28,994 nucleotides of DNA from JAFDVL01 sp031398365. GTDB lineage: Bacteria > Acidobacteriota > Blastocatellia > RBC074. Location: assembly GCA_031398365.1 (NCBI GenBank), contig JANNND010000367.1, positions 1-28,994 of the forward strand. The letters run 5' to 3'. Below, in pieces: positions 21,457 through 28,994 of this stretch (position 1 is the first letter of the stretch; each line of letters opens with the position of its first letter). The translations under genes and the position numbers were made by a program. The notes under the pieces were generated by a model. The model had not been told where the DNA came from, searched no databases, and worked only from the letters and a program-made list of their open reading frames with translations.

Positions 21457-22779
21457 ATGTCAAAACTGAGCGCCTGGAAATACACCGTAGCCGCAACGCT
21501 GGTCTTGAGTGGTTTGCTGGTAGCGCAACAATCGCGCCCGGCCACCGCGCCGAAAACTGAAAAAGGCCACGTCATCTCGTCGGAGGAGGTCAGCAAGCTG
21601 GCCGATGAAGTCATCAAACAGGTCAGCGAGATACGCGGGTTGAAATTGCTCACGCCCGTCAAAAGCGGAGCGAAATCGCGCGCCGAAATTGAGCAGATGG
21701 TGATTAAGGATTTCGAGGCAGAATATACGCCTGCGGAACTGGCGGCAGAATTCAAAACTTTGGTGGCGTTCGGCCTGATTCCCCCAGATTTTCAGTACCG
21801 GGAATTCTTAGTAAAATTGCTTACCGAACAGATCGCAGGCTTTTATGATGCCAAGAAAAAAGAATTTCATTTGGCGAACTGGAACCCGCTGGACTTGCAA
21901 AAACCTGTGATGGCGCACGAATTGACCCACGCGTTGCAGGATCAGCATTTCGATTTGCAGCGCTTTGACAACTGGCCCAAAGGCGATGGCGACCGCGAAC
22001 TGGCCATTCACGCCTTGATTGAAGGCGATGCGACGGCGTTGATGATTGATTACCTGATGAAGCCGCTCGGACAAAGCGTGACGAAAATTCCCAAGTCTTT
22101 GATGGATCGAATGAATTCCGAAATGAATGCGCCCGGCATGGAGGTTATTAGCTCCGCCCCCAATACGATTCGGGAAAGCCTGACGTTTCCTTACGGCGCG
22201 GGCCTGGGTTTCGTCTACGATTTGCTGAAGGCCCAAGGCTGGGAAGGTGTTTCCAAAGCCTATGCAACGTTGCCGCAATCAACCGAGCAAATCCTGCATC
22301 CCGCCAAATATTTGGCAAATGAGCTGCCTGTCAAAATTGAACTGGCGGACGTGACGGAGGTGTTGAAGGCCGGGTGGACGCGCATTCGCTTCGATGTCAA
22401 CGGCGAGTTTGGTTATTACTTGTTGCTGGCCGAATACTTGGACAAAACGATTGCCCGCAAAGCGGCGGAAGGTTGGGGCGGCGATCAATATGCCGTGTAC
22501 GAAAATGCCACGAAAACGCGCACGATGGCTGTTCATGTAAGCCGTTGGGATACGACGAATGAGGCCGCGAAATTCTTTGAGGCGTATGTGGCCCGCACCA
22601 CCAAACGCTGGCCGCAAGCGACCGTGAACAAGTCCGCGCAGCAAATCATTTATGAAACGCCTTTGGGCGAAACCCGTCTGGCATTACGCGGCGATGCGGT
22701 ATTGGCGATAGAGGGCGCGGTGGTTGGGAGCACGAAGAAATTAGCGGCGAAATTGTGGGCGTCAAAAGGAGTTCAGTAA
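21457..22779 (+). CDS. Exported HExxH metallopeptidase-like protein (440 aa)
   Basis: I do not recognise a named family, but the catalytic pattern is clear: HELTH (154-158) in MAHELTHALQDQHFD and a possible third zinc ligand Glu189 in LIEGDATALMIDY, 31 residues on, as in gluzincins. A signal peptide (about 1-26) places it in the periplasm or outside. The C-terminal half (about 240-440) is mixed alpha/beta and contains no known motif I can see. AAAGGA lies 6 nt before the ATG. It is divergent from the thioesterase gene, with a family A repeat between. Protease activity is inferred from the motif only. Confidence 0.82.
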   Translation: MSKLSAWKYTVAATLVLSGLLVAQQSRPATAPKTEKGHVISSEEVSKLADEVIKQVSEIRGLKLLTPVKSGAKSRAEIEQMVIKDFEAEYTPAELAAEFKTLVAFGLIPPDFQYREFLVKLLTEQIAGFYDAKKKEFHLANWNPLDLQKPVMAHELTHALQDQHFDLQRFDNWPKGDGDRELAIHALIEGDATALMIDYLMKPLGQSVTKIPKSLMDRMNSEMNAPGMEVISSAPNTIRESLTFPYGAGLGFVYDLLKAQGWEGVSKAYATLPQSTEQILHPAKYLANELPVKIELADVTEVLKAGWTRIRFDVNGEFGYYLLLAEYLDKTIARKAAEGWGGDQYAVYENATKTRTMAVHVSRWDTTNEAAKFFEAYVARTTKRWPQATVNKSAQQIIYETPLGETRLALRGDAVLAIEGAVVGSTKKLAAKLWASKGVQ

Positions 22780-22796
22780 ATCAAAAGGCCAAAAAT

Positions 22797-22828
22797 AATT
22801 ATCAATGGTCAATTGAGAATTGATAATT
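22797..22828. repeat. AT-rich inverted repeat after the metallopeptidase gene
   Basis: AATTATCAAT (22797-22806) pairs exactly with ATTGATAATT (22819-22828) around a 12-nt loop that itself contains TCAATTGA. Flanking CAAAAGG and CCTTTTG could extend the fold. It may work as a terminator for the upstream gene, though only CTTTTGCTTT follows. Confidence 0.65.
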
Positions 22829-22866
22829 GACGAAGTGCCGACCTTTTGCTTTGATCTTCATTCGTT

Positions 22867-23679
22867 ATGTCATTACTCCTCAAACTTTCTCCCCTCTTGA
22901 TTGCGACGTTGCACGGGTATGGTGCGGCGTGGCTGGCGGTGAAAATGTTGTTTCGTCCGCGCCGTCCGCTGTACCTTTTTGGTTGGCAGGTGCCGTTGAC
23001 GCCCGGTCTGTTGCCGAAAGAACGCGTGCATTTTATCGAGGCTCTTTCGACTGTGATCGCCGAACGGCTCTTGAATGTCGAAACGATTGCCGATGAAATC
23101 CTGAGTCTCAACCTGGAACAGGAAGTGACCGCACTGGCGGTGAATGAATCGCAGCGCGAATCTACGGTGCAATTCGTGGTTGACCATCTGCGCGACCGGC
23201 TCTATCAACTGCGCGATTCGGTCGAAGCACGGTGGGAAATCGCCAGAGCATTGCGCAAAATTGTCGAAACGGAAATGGAGCAACGGCTTGGATTTTTACG
23301 TCGCATGATGACGGGATATTTTTTGGACGATGAGACCTTGTATCGCATTGTCGGTGATTCGATTGATAAGCTGGCCGAGCAAATTGCCGACAGCCTGTTT
23401 GCCCGCACGACGATTGCTCAGGCGATGGCTTCCATCCCCGAAACGATTTTGCGCGGCGGCACCGCGCAGCCCGGCGTGATAGATAAATTTGTGACCCTGC
23501 TGAGCCAGCGCCTGGATTTTCGCGCGATCCTGATGCGCCGCCTGAGCGCGTTGTCAGATGAAGCGATTGAGCAGTTGATTATGGACACGGCAGGGAAGGA
23601 AATTCGCGCGATCATCTGGTTTGGCGCAGGAATTGGGCTGATCGTGGGGATTGCGCAAACGCTCCTCAATTTCATCTGA
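22867..23679 (+). CDS. DUF445 family membrane protein (270 aa)
   Basis: The N-terminus LLIATLHGYGAAWLAVKMLFRP and the segment GWQVPLTPGLLPKERVHFIEALSTVIAERLL are the DUF445 (YheB-like) hallmark. A long helical region follows, ending in a transmembrane helix (about 250-268). It is probably an inner-membrane protein with its helical bulk in the cytosol; the function of the family is unknown. The protein is shorter than the ~380-residue YheB type. No clear ribosome binding site precedes the ATG at 22867, so the start is less certain. Confidence 0.88.
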   Translation: MSLLLKLSPLLIATLHGYGAAWLAVKMLFRPRRPLYLFGWQVPLTPGLLPKERVHFIEALSTVIAERLLNVETIADEILSLNLEQEVTALAVNESQRESTVQFVVDHLRDRLYQLRDSVEARWEIARALRKIVETEMEQRLGFLRRMMTGYFLDDETLYRIVGDSIDKLAEQIADSLFARTTIAQAMASIPETILRGGTAQPGVIDKFVTLLSQRLDFRAILMRRLSALSDEAIEQLIMDTAGKEIRAIIWFGAGIGLIVGIAQTLLNFI

Positions 23680-23686
23680 ATTTCGG

Positions 23687-23761
23687 TACGGTACGGCGAG
23701 CGGCAGCGAACTGGTAAAATACGAACTACGCCATCCAGTCGCTACCGCTCCTCGTACCGTA
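23687..23761. repeat. Long inverted repeat, family B copy 2
   Basis: The arm 23687-23714 (TACGGTACGGCGAGCGGCAG...) pairs with 23735-23761 with about four mismatches or gaps around a 20-nt loop. The core TCGCTACCGCTC with flanking GTAC is shared with 9642-9669. It fills the spacer between the convergent DUF445 and response-regulator genes. Confidence 0.75.
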
Positions 23762-23769
23762 CTATCACT

Positions 23770-24177
23770 TTAATGCCCTGAGGCCAGCCCCAGCGAGATA
23801 TGTTTTTTCAGCAGCATCGTCAGGCGCTCCAAATCAATCGGTTTCGTGAGGTAATCGTTGCAACCTGCGGCGCGCGCTTCCGTGCGGTGGTGTTCATCAT
23901 CCAGGGCCGAAAGGATGATGATGGGGATGGTTTGAAATTGGGTTGTGGCCCGCAAGGCGCGCGTGACTTGAAAGCCGTCAATGTTCGGCAAACGCAAATC
24001 CAATAACACCACGTCACAGGTGTGTTTGCGTAAGGTCTCAAGCGCGACCGCGCCATCTCTGGCTTCAATCACGTCAAAGCCTTCCAGCTCCAATAATCGT
24101 CGCAACATAAACCGACTGTCGTCCAAGTCTTCGACAATCAAAACGGTTCCAAAATACTGCATTGCAGATGATCTCAT
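23770..24177 (-). CDS. Single-domain response regulator (REC, 135 aa)
   Basis: The protein is a receiver domain only: acidic Asp17 and its neighbours in VEDLDDSR, phosphoacceptor Asp60 in LLDLRLPNIDG, Ser90 and Lys112 in YLTKP are all present. Without an output domain it must pass the signal through another protein (CheY- or Spo0F-like). AGGAAG lies about 9 nt before the ATG at 24177; an in-frame TTG at 24186 has no space for a ribosome binding site. No histidine kinase gene is adjacent. It is convergent with DUF445. Confidence 0.93.
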   Translation of the reverse strand: MRSSAMQYFGTVLIVEDLDDSRFMLRRLLELEGFDVIEARDGAVALETLRKHTCDVVLLDLRLPNIDGFQVTRALRATTQFQTIPIIILSALDDEHHRTEARAAGCNDYLTKPIDLERLTMLLKKHISLGLASGH

Positions 24178-24236
24178 GGCCGCCAACTTCCTTTACTTCC
24201 TGCGCGCGCAGGTCTGAATTTTTCAGTGAGGTATCG

Positions 24237-24264
24237 GGCTTGTGAATTGTAACAAGCCGTTTTT
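24237..24264 (+). terminator. Orphan intrinsic terminator on the plus strand
   Basis: GGCTTGT (24237-24243) pairs with ACAAGCC (24252-24258) around 8 nt and is followed by GTTTTTG. No plus-strand gene ends here: the nearest, DUF445, ends at 23679. It might end a small RNA antisense to the response-regulator gene, or be fortuitous. Confidence 0.4.
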
Positions 24265-24413
24265 GCTTCGACAAGGAATCGTGTTAGCATCAACCTCCCT
24301 TTCCCCTTATCTCGCTATGAACAAGGACGTCACGAAACCTTTCTCAGAGTCACTTTCCGCAACCTTTTTTGTCTTGCCTCGCAGGTCTCGTAACTACAAA
24401 GGAGTTTTACAAA

Positions 24414-25208
24414 ATGCACCATCATTTCCCACGAGCTATCATCACTTTTATGCTTGCGCTTTTCCTCTGCACTGCCGCGTGGGCGCAAACGGAAGAAACG
24501 CCGAAACCCGCCGCAGAGGCCGCCCCGGAAGCGCCGCTCCTGGTTGTTACCAACAAGGAAGTCGCCGCCGTGCAGGCCGAATTGCAGCGCCGTGGTTATT
24601 ATCGCAACACGCCCAACGGCATTCTGGACGGCGAAACGCGGACGGCCATCAAGACTTATCAAAAAGAAAACGAACAGTCCGAAACTGGCAGCATTGATAT
24701 GATCCTGTTGGACAGCCTGGAATTACAATATCCGGCGACGGGCAAAGAAGTGGAAAGCGCGCGCAAAAAAGGTCTGCTGCCGCGCATTGGCTATGGTGCC
24801 AAGGACACGGTAACGGGCGCGCGCGATACCACCGTGAATGCTGGCAAAAGCGTGAAGAAGGGCGCAGAGAAAGCTGTTGACACCACCAAAAATAAAACCG
24901 TCGAACTGGCGCAGGATGCCGGAGACGCCACGGTGAAGGGTGCCAAAAAAGTCGGTAACAAAACCGTAGACACCACCACGCGCGCCGGTCGCCGCGTTTC
25001 GGATGTCTTCGTCGGGCGCAGCGATTCCGAACTGCAACGCGATGTGCGCGACGTTTTGGAAGCACATGAAGATACAGCCCGCGTGCGTTCCGAAGTTAAA
25101 GATGGCGCGGTGAAATTATTTCCCAAAGACAGCGTAGACATCAGCGAAGCGGTGTCGAACATTCGCAAATTGAGCGGCGTGCGCTCCGTCATGGTCGTGG
25201 CAAAATAA
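24414..25208 (+). CDS. Exported peptidoglycan-binding and BON-domain protein (264 aa)
   Basis: A signal peptide (MHHHFPRAIITFMLALFLCTAAWA) is followed by a Pro/Ala stretch and a PG_binding_1-type helical domain (about 40-105; VQAELQRRGYYRNTPNGILDG, TRTAIKTYQKEN). Residues about 127-198 are an alternating Lys/Asp/Ala/Thr region with an approximately 11-residue rhythm (VDTTKNKTVEL, VKGAKKVGNKT), like LEA proteins or an amphipathic stalk. A BON domain ends the protein (about 205-264), a fold thought to bind phospholipid or periplasmic membranes. GGAG (24401-24404) is 9 nt before the ATG. An envelope-linking role between wall and membrane is inferred. The next gene starts 14 bp downstream. Confidence 0.85.
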   Translation: MHHHFPRAIITFMLALFLCTAAWAQTEETPKPAAEAAPEAPLLVVTNKEVAAVQAELQRRGYYRNTPNGILDGETRTAIKTYQKENEQSETGSIDMILLDSLELQYPATGKEVESARKKGLLPRIGYGAKDTVTGARDTTVNAGKSVKKGAEKAVDTTKNKTVELAQDAGDATVKGAKKVGNKTVDTTTRAGRRVSDVFVGRSDSELQRDVRDVLEAHEDTARVRSEVKDGAVKLFPKDSVDISEAVSNIRKLSGVRSVMVVAK

Positions 25209-25222
25209 GGTAAAAAACAGGC

Positions 25223-27046
25223 ATGGCAAAAATTAAATTTCTCGGGTTGGGGACAGCCTTGTTGGCGATCCTGGGGGTGGCTGGATTTGTTCTTTCGCAA
25301 GACGGCGCGAGCCTGAAAGCCACTTACGCGAAAGCCGAATATCAAATCCCCATGCGTGATGGCATGAAGCTGTTCACCGCCGTCTATGCCCCGCGCAACA
25401 CGACGCAAAAATATCCCATTCTGTTGACGCGCACACCTTACAGCCTTGGGCCGTACGGCACGGACAATTACCCGCGTCGCCTTGGCCCGTCCGCCTTATT
25501 TGCCAAAGAAGGCTACATCGTGGTGTATCAGGATGTGCGCGGCAAGCACATGTCCGAAGGCCAGTACGCCGATGTGCGCCCGCACAATCCGAACAAAAAA
25601 TCTAAAACCGACATTGATGAGGCCAGCGACACTTACGACACGATTGAATGGCTCCTGAAAAACATCTCCAACAACAACGGACGCGTCGGCATGTGGGGCA
25701 TTTCGTATCCCGGCTTTTATACGACGATGGGCATTTTATCCGGCCATCCCGCGCTCAAGGCTGCTTCGCCACAAGCGCCCATTGCCGATTGGTTCATCGG
25801 TGATGACGATCATCACAACGGCGCTTTGTTCTTGATGGATGCCTTCAGCTTCAATCAGGCCTTGGGTTGGCCGCGCCCGAAGCCGACGCCGTCAGAGTTT
25901 CGCGAGTTCAGTTACGGCACCAACGATGGCTACAAGTTTTATCTGGAACTTGGCCCCGTCGCCAATGCCCAGACCAAATATTTCAAAGGTCAGGTGGAGT
26001 ATTGGAATGATTTGGTGAAGCACGGCACGTACGACGAATTCTGGCAAGCGCGTAATGTCTTGCCGCATCTGAAAAATATCAAGACCGCAGTATTAACGGT
26101 CGGCGGCTGGTTCGATGCCGAAGATTTGTATGGCCCGCTTAAGACTTACCAAACGATTGAGAAAAACAACCCTGGCATTACCAATCATTTGGTGATGGGG
26201 CCGTGGTGCCACGGGTGTTGGAGCGGTTCCGGCGAACAATTGGCAGGTGTCAGCTTTGGGGCCAAGACCGGCACTTGGTATCAGGAAAATGTCGAGTTGC
26301 CATTTTTCAATTACTACTTGAAAGATAAAGGCGCAGCGAAATTACCCGAAGCCACCATCTTTGAGACAGGCGCGAATGAATGGCGCTCGTACCCGCAATG
26401 GCCGCCCACAAATACACAGGAAAAAGCGCTGTACTTACAGGCGAACGGCAAGCTCAGCTTTGTCGCGCCCAAAGAAACTGCGGGTTATGACCAATATGTC
26501 AGCGATCCCGCCGACCCCGTGCCTTACTCTGCGAAGATTACGACGGAACGTGGCACGCGCTACATGATCGAAGACCAACGCTTTGCCGCCCAGCGCGCCG
26601 ATGTGCTGAGCTATCAATCGGAGGCGCTGAGTGAAGCGGTCACGTTGACAGGCCCTATCGGCGCGAATCTGTTTGTTGCGACGAGCGGCACGGACGCTGA
26701 TTTTATTGTGAAGCTGATAGATGTGTTGCCGGATGGGCAGCAAATGCTCATCCGCTGGGAAGTCATGCGCGGCAAATTCCGCAATAGCTATAGCAAGCCG
26801 GAACCTTTTAAATCCAATGAGCCGACGAACGTCAGGATTTCCCTGAATGACGTGGCGCACACGTTCCAACCCGGTCATCGGTTGATGGTGCAGGTGCAAA
26901 GCTCGATGTTCCCGTTGATTGATCGCAATCCGCAAACGTTTACAGACATCTATCAGGCGCGGGAAGCTGACTTTCAAAAGGCGACACAACGCATTTACCG
27001 CGCGGGTGATTTGGCCTCGCACTTAAAGGTGTTCGTAAAAAAATAA
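25223..27046 (+). CDS. CocE/NonD family (X-Pro dipeptidyl-peptidase S15-like) hydrolase (607 aa)
   Basis: An N-terminal membrane anchor or signal (about 5-25) precedes the alpha/beta-hydrolase domain: IPMRDGMKLFTAVYAP, VYQDVRGKHMSEG, nucleophile Ser161 in GMWGISYPG, Asp298 in GGWFDAED and His330 in GPWCHG. A jelly-roll C-terminal domain (about 400-600) follows. This is the CocE/glutaryl-7-ACA acylase architecture, which hydrolyses esters or amides. The substrate is unknown. The start is 14 bp after the PG-binding gene, so co-transcription is likely, though the ribosome binding site is weak. Confidence 0.92.
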   Translation: MAKIKFLGLGTALLAILGVAGFVLSQDGASLKATYAKAEYQIPMRDGMKLFTAVYAPRNTTQKYPILLTRTPYSLGPYGTDNYPRRLGPSALFAKEGYIVVYQDVRGKHMSEGQYADVRPHNPNKKSKTDIDEASDTYDTIEWLLKNISNNNGRVGMWGISYPGFYTTMGILSGHPALKAASPQAPIADWFIGDDDHHNGALFLMDAFSFNQALGWPRPKPTPSEFREFSYGTNDGYKFYLELGPVANAQTKYFKGQVEYWNDLVKHGTYDEFWQARNVLPHLKNIKTAVLTVGGWFDAEDLYGPLKTYQTIEKNNPGITNHLVMGPWCHGCWSGSGEQLAGVSFGAKTGTWYQENVELPFFNYYLKDKGAAKLPEATIFETGANEWRSYPQWPPTNTQEKALYLQANGKLSFVAPKETAGYDQYVSDPADPVPYSAKITTERGTRYMIEDQRFAAQRADVLSYQSEALSEAVTLTGPIGANLFVATSGTDADFIVKLIDVLPDGQQMLIRWEVMRGKFRNSYSKPEPFKSNEPTNVRISLNDVAHTFQPGHRLMVQVQSSMFPLIDRNPQTFTDIYQAREADFQKATQRIYRAGDLASHLKVFVKK

Positions 27047-27080
27047 GGGTACAGTTATCGGCTGACAACTGTACCCTCTA
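27047..27080. terminator. Hairpin after the CocE/NonD hydrolase gene
   Basis: GGGTACAGTT (27047-27056) pairs exactly with 27067-27076 around 10 nt, directly after the TAA stop. Only TCTA follows, so it is a weak terminator. The gap 27081-27199 up to the convergent isochorismatase gene shows nothing else clear. Confidence 0.55.
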
Positions 27081-27199
27081 ACACAGGAATAGGCACCTTG
27101 TAATAAGGTCATGAATTTGATTGAGAGCATACGGCAGCTTCATTAATTCCGCCTCAGTTGTAGCTAAAATTTTCCTCAATGTTTTGGAAGACGCTAAGC

Positions 27200-27811
27200 T
27201 TAGCACTCCCTCTCGGCCCGCAGCTTAGCCAGGTCTAACTCCGCTGAAGCCGTAATATCACCTTTCAGTACCCGTTGAATTTGCCGCAGCGCGTGTTGTG
27301 TATCCGCCGCGTCCAGCGAGGCTACACAATCGGCGGGAACAACCAGCCGGTAATCGCGCATATACGCATCGTGGGCAGTGAAAAGGACACAAATATCGGC
27401 TGTCAGTCCGGTCAGAATAAGTGTTCTGACTTCAAGATATTGCAGCAGCAGTTCCAGCGTCGTCGAATAAAAACCCGAGTGTTTCGGCTTGAGCACAAAG
27501 TAATCTTTTGCTTCTGGTTGCAGCAATTCTGCCAGCGGTTTGCCGCGTACGTCATCTTCCAGACAATGGGTCAATAGTTTATTGAAATCTGATTGCCAGC
27601 GGCCAAAATTATCATTGACATAAATAATGGGAATTTTTGCTGTGCGCGCGCGTTGTTTGAGGGTCGCAATCTTCTTCGCAACCGGCAGGGCGTGGGGGAA
27701 TAGTTGCTCGCCGCCCACGAATTCCAAGTCGTTAATCAGATCAATCAACAAGAGCGCGACGGGGGATTTATCGGGCGCGCTGCCGTGCAGGTCATGGTTC
27801 TTTTCCAACAT
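27200..27811 (-). CDS. Isochorismatase-family cysteine hydrolase (203 aa)
   Basis: The cytosolic alpha/beta fold with the Asp-Lys-Cys triad is visible: Asp24 in LLLIDLINDLE, Lys108 in VLKPKHSGFY and Cys141 in GLTADICVLFTA. The family includes nicotinamidases and other amidohydrolases; the exact substrate cannot be read here. GAGGG lies about 7 nt before the ATG. It lies downstream of the TPR gene on the same strand, separated by a strong hairpin (27835-27879), so it is probably a separate unit or weakly coupled. Confidence 0.9.
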   Translation of the reverse strand: MLEKNHDLHGSAPDKSPVALLLIDLINDLEFVGGEQLFPHALPVAKKIATLKQRARTAKIPIIYVNDNFGRWQSDFNKLLTHCLEDDVRGKPLAELLQPEAKDYFVLKPKHSGFYSTTLELLLQYLEVRTLILTGLTADICVLFTAHDAYMRDYRLVVPADCVASLDAADTQHALRQIQRVLKGDITASAELDLAKLRAEREC

Positions 27812-27834
27812 AAAGTTACCCTCGCGAAATCAGC

Positions 27835-27879
27835 AACAGGAGCGACCTTAATTTCTCAAATTAAAGTATCGCTCCTGTT
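27835..27879 (-). terminator. Long hairpin between the TPR and isochorismatase genes
   Basis: AACAGGAGCGA (27835-27845) pairs exactly with TCGCTCCTGTT (27869-27879), and CTTAATTT (27847-27854) with AAATTAAAG (27858-27866) continues the stem almost to its tip. It begins 17 bp after the TPR stop codon in the minus direction. There is no clear T-run, so it may be a terminator or an mRNA stabiliser. Confidence 0.6.
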
Positions 27880-27896
27880 CGCGGTGATGAATGGTT

Positions 27897-28994
27897 TTAT
27901 TTACGAACTTCCGTCAGCATTTTTTCCATTCCACGCTGCTTTTTGACTTCAGCAACCAATGACACCAATTGCTTTTCCGCGTCCTTATCCAACTCACGAT
28001 ATTTGGCAAAATCTGCCTGCGCGGCATCGTCTTTCCAAATCATCATTTTAGCAAGTCCACGATTTAACCAACTTGATTTGAAGCTGGCATCCAGGGCGAT
28101 AGCCTTGTCATAGTCGGCCATTGCGGCGGTGAAGTCTTGCAATTCGAAATAGAGATTGCCCCGATTGTTATATGCCCCCACAAGCGTGGGATTCAGGGCC
28201 AGCGCCTTATCAAAATCAGCCAGCGCCTCTTTCTTCTTACCTAGTTCACTGCGGATATTGCCCCGGTTGAACCAGGTGGCACAATGGTTGGTGTCAAGTT
28301 CCAAGGCCCGATCACAATCCGCCAGGGCCGCAGTTAAATTGCCCTGGTAATGCAAAATGACGCTCCGATTACTCCATCCCTGAGCCGCCTGCGGATTGAG
28401 TTCGACACTTTTCGTAGCGTCGGCGAGAGCAGCATCAAGTTGCCCTTTTACCAAGTAAACCGCGCTGCGATTGGCATACGTGGCCGCTGCGTTCGGCGCG
28501 CGTTCAAGCGCCTGAGCGAAATCCGCCAAAGCGGCATCAAGGTTGCCCTGATGGTAATAAATCAGTCCGCGATTGTTCCAGGGCATCGCCCGACGCTTAT
28601 CAAGTTTGATCGCTTGATTGCAATCGGCGAGCGATCCCACAGTGTCTTTGAGGTCAAGCCGCACAGAAGAACGATTGATGTACGCGTTGACATATTTGGG
28701 ATCAAGGGCCAGCGTGCGGTCGAAATCCGCGCGCGCCTGCGCCAGATTTTTTTTGCCCATGTAAATCACGCCCCGGTTGTGAAAGGCCATTGTGTATTGC
28801 GGGTTCAGCGCAATCGCTTGCGTAAGGTTTTTAAGTGCGGCGTCGAAGTCGCCCCGCTTTTCGTGGGCCACACCCGCATTCATCCAGGCTTCGGGGTTGC
28901 GGGGAGCAATTTTCAGTGACCAGCCAAAATCACTGATGGCTTCATCCAGTTCCCCTTTCCTCAGACGCACCAATCCGCGCTTGTTATAGGCTGC
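27897..28994 (-). CDS. Tetratricopeptide-repeat protein, 5' end outside the window
   Basis: The frame is open to the last base of the window, so the N-terminus is missing. The visible 365 residues hold ten consecutive 34-residue TPR units of the NRGxxYxxxGxxxxAxxDxxxAIxLxP type, starting with AAYNKRGLVRLRKGELDEAI at the edge, followed by a short Lys-rich tail. TPR arrays form a superhelical scaffold that binds partner peptides. The units are close to one another in sequence, which suggests recent internal duplication. Partner and location cannot be told without the N-terminus. Confidence 0.93.
   Translation of the reverse strand, partial: AAYNKRGLVRLRKGELDEAISDFGWSLKIAPRNPEAWMNAGVAHEKRGDFDAALKNLTQAIALNPQYTMAFHNRGVIYMGKKNLAQARADFDRTLALDPKYVNAYINRSSVRLDLKDTVGSLADCNQAIKLDKRRAMPWNNRGLIYYHQGNLDAALADFAQALERAPNAAATYANRSAVYLVKGQLDAALADATKSVELNPQAAQGWSNRSVILHYQGNLTAALADCDRALELDTNHCATWFNRGNIRSELGKKKEALADFDKALALNPTLVGAYNNRGNLYFELQDFTAAMADYDKAIALDASFKSSWLNRGLAKMMIWKDDAAQADFAKYRELDKDAEKQLVSLVAEVKKQRGMEKMLTEVRK

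Overview
The window looks like chromosomal DNA of a Gram-negative, Sec/Tat-exporting bacterium, most likely an acidobacterium (Blastocatellia-like). This is inferred from the gene families, not from a marker gene. The evidence is: a cytochrome-c/DUF1549/DUF1553 protein paired with a Tat-exported DUF1501 protein; a large S9 peptidase and a CocE/NonD hydrolase; an LpxI-type lipid A enzyme, which implies an outer membrane; a Flp pilin; and many secreted proteins of unknown function. No rRNA, tRNA, CRISPR array, phage gene or classical transposase gene was seen.

Layout. 1-700: a small Flp/Tad pilin gene (minus) behind a leader with three hairpins. 700-9570: four large exported proteins, all plus strand: an unrecognised secreted protein, a SPOR-plus-beta-propeller protein, an 832-residue protein ending in a pseudopilin-like domain, and an S9 peptidase. 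9690-13850: lpxI tail-to-tail with a Uma2-type nuclease-like gene, an NfeD/SPFH membrane operon, a small exported helix-hairpin-helix protein and an SDR dehydrogenase. 14088-19476: the DUF1553 and DUF1501 genes, separated by a 659-bp unit with 41-bp terminal inverted repeats that carries a GxxExxY (PD-(D/E)XK nuclease-like) gene. 19884-24177: an exported Gfo/Idh/MocA-like protein, a hotdog thioesterase, an HExxH metallopeptidase-like protein, a DUF445 membrane protein and a single-domain response regulator. 24414-28994: a peptidoglycan-binding/BON protein co-directional with a CocE/NonD hydrolase, an isochorismatase-family hydrolase, and a TPR protein that runs off the right edge.

The genes are mostly single transcription units. 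The clearest operons are NfeD-SPFH and PG-binding/BON-CocE. Most of the predicted proteins act in the envelope or periplasm.

The most unusual aspect is the DNA between genes. Nearly every spacer holds a long, often perfect, inverted repeat, and several repeats belong to families seen more than once here: CACGTAGTAGCGAAT arms at 12.66 and 21.36 kb; CGCTACCGCTC/GTAC arms at 9.6 and 23.7 kb; and arms built of ACGGAACAG/ACGGAAATA units at 17.4, 18.0 and 19.5 kb. The GxxExxY unit at 17394-18052 is the only one carrying a gene, and that gene encodes a predicted nuclease fold. The best candidate for an undescribed system is therefore a GxxExxY-linked family of palindromic elements with gene-less, MITE-like relatives, including one that appears to sit in frame inside the DUF1553 gene.
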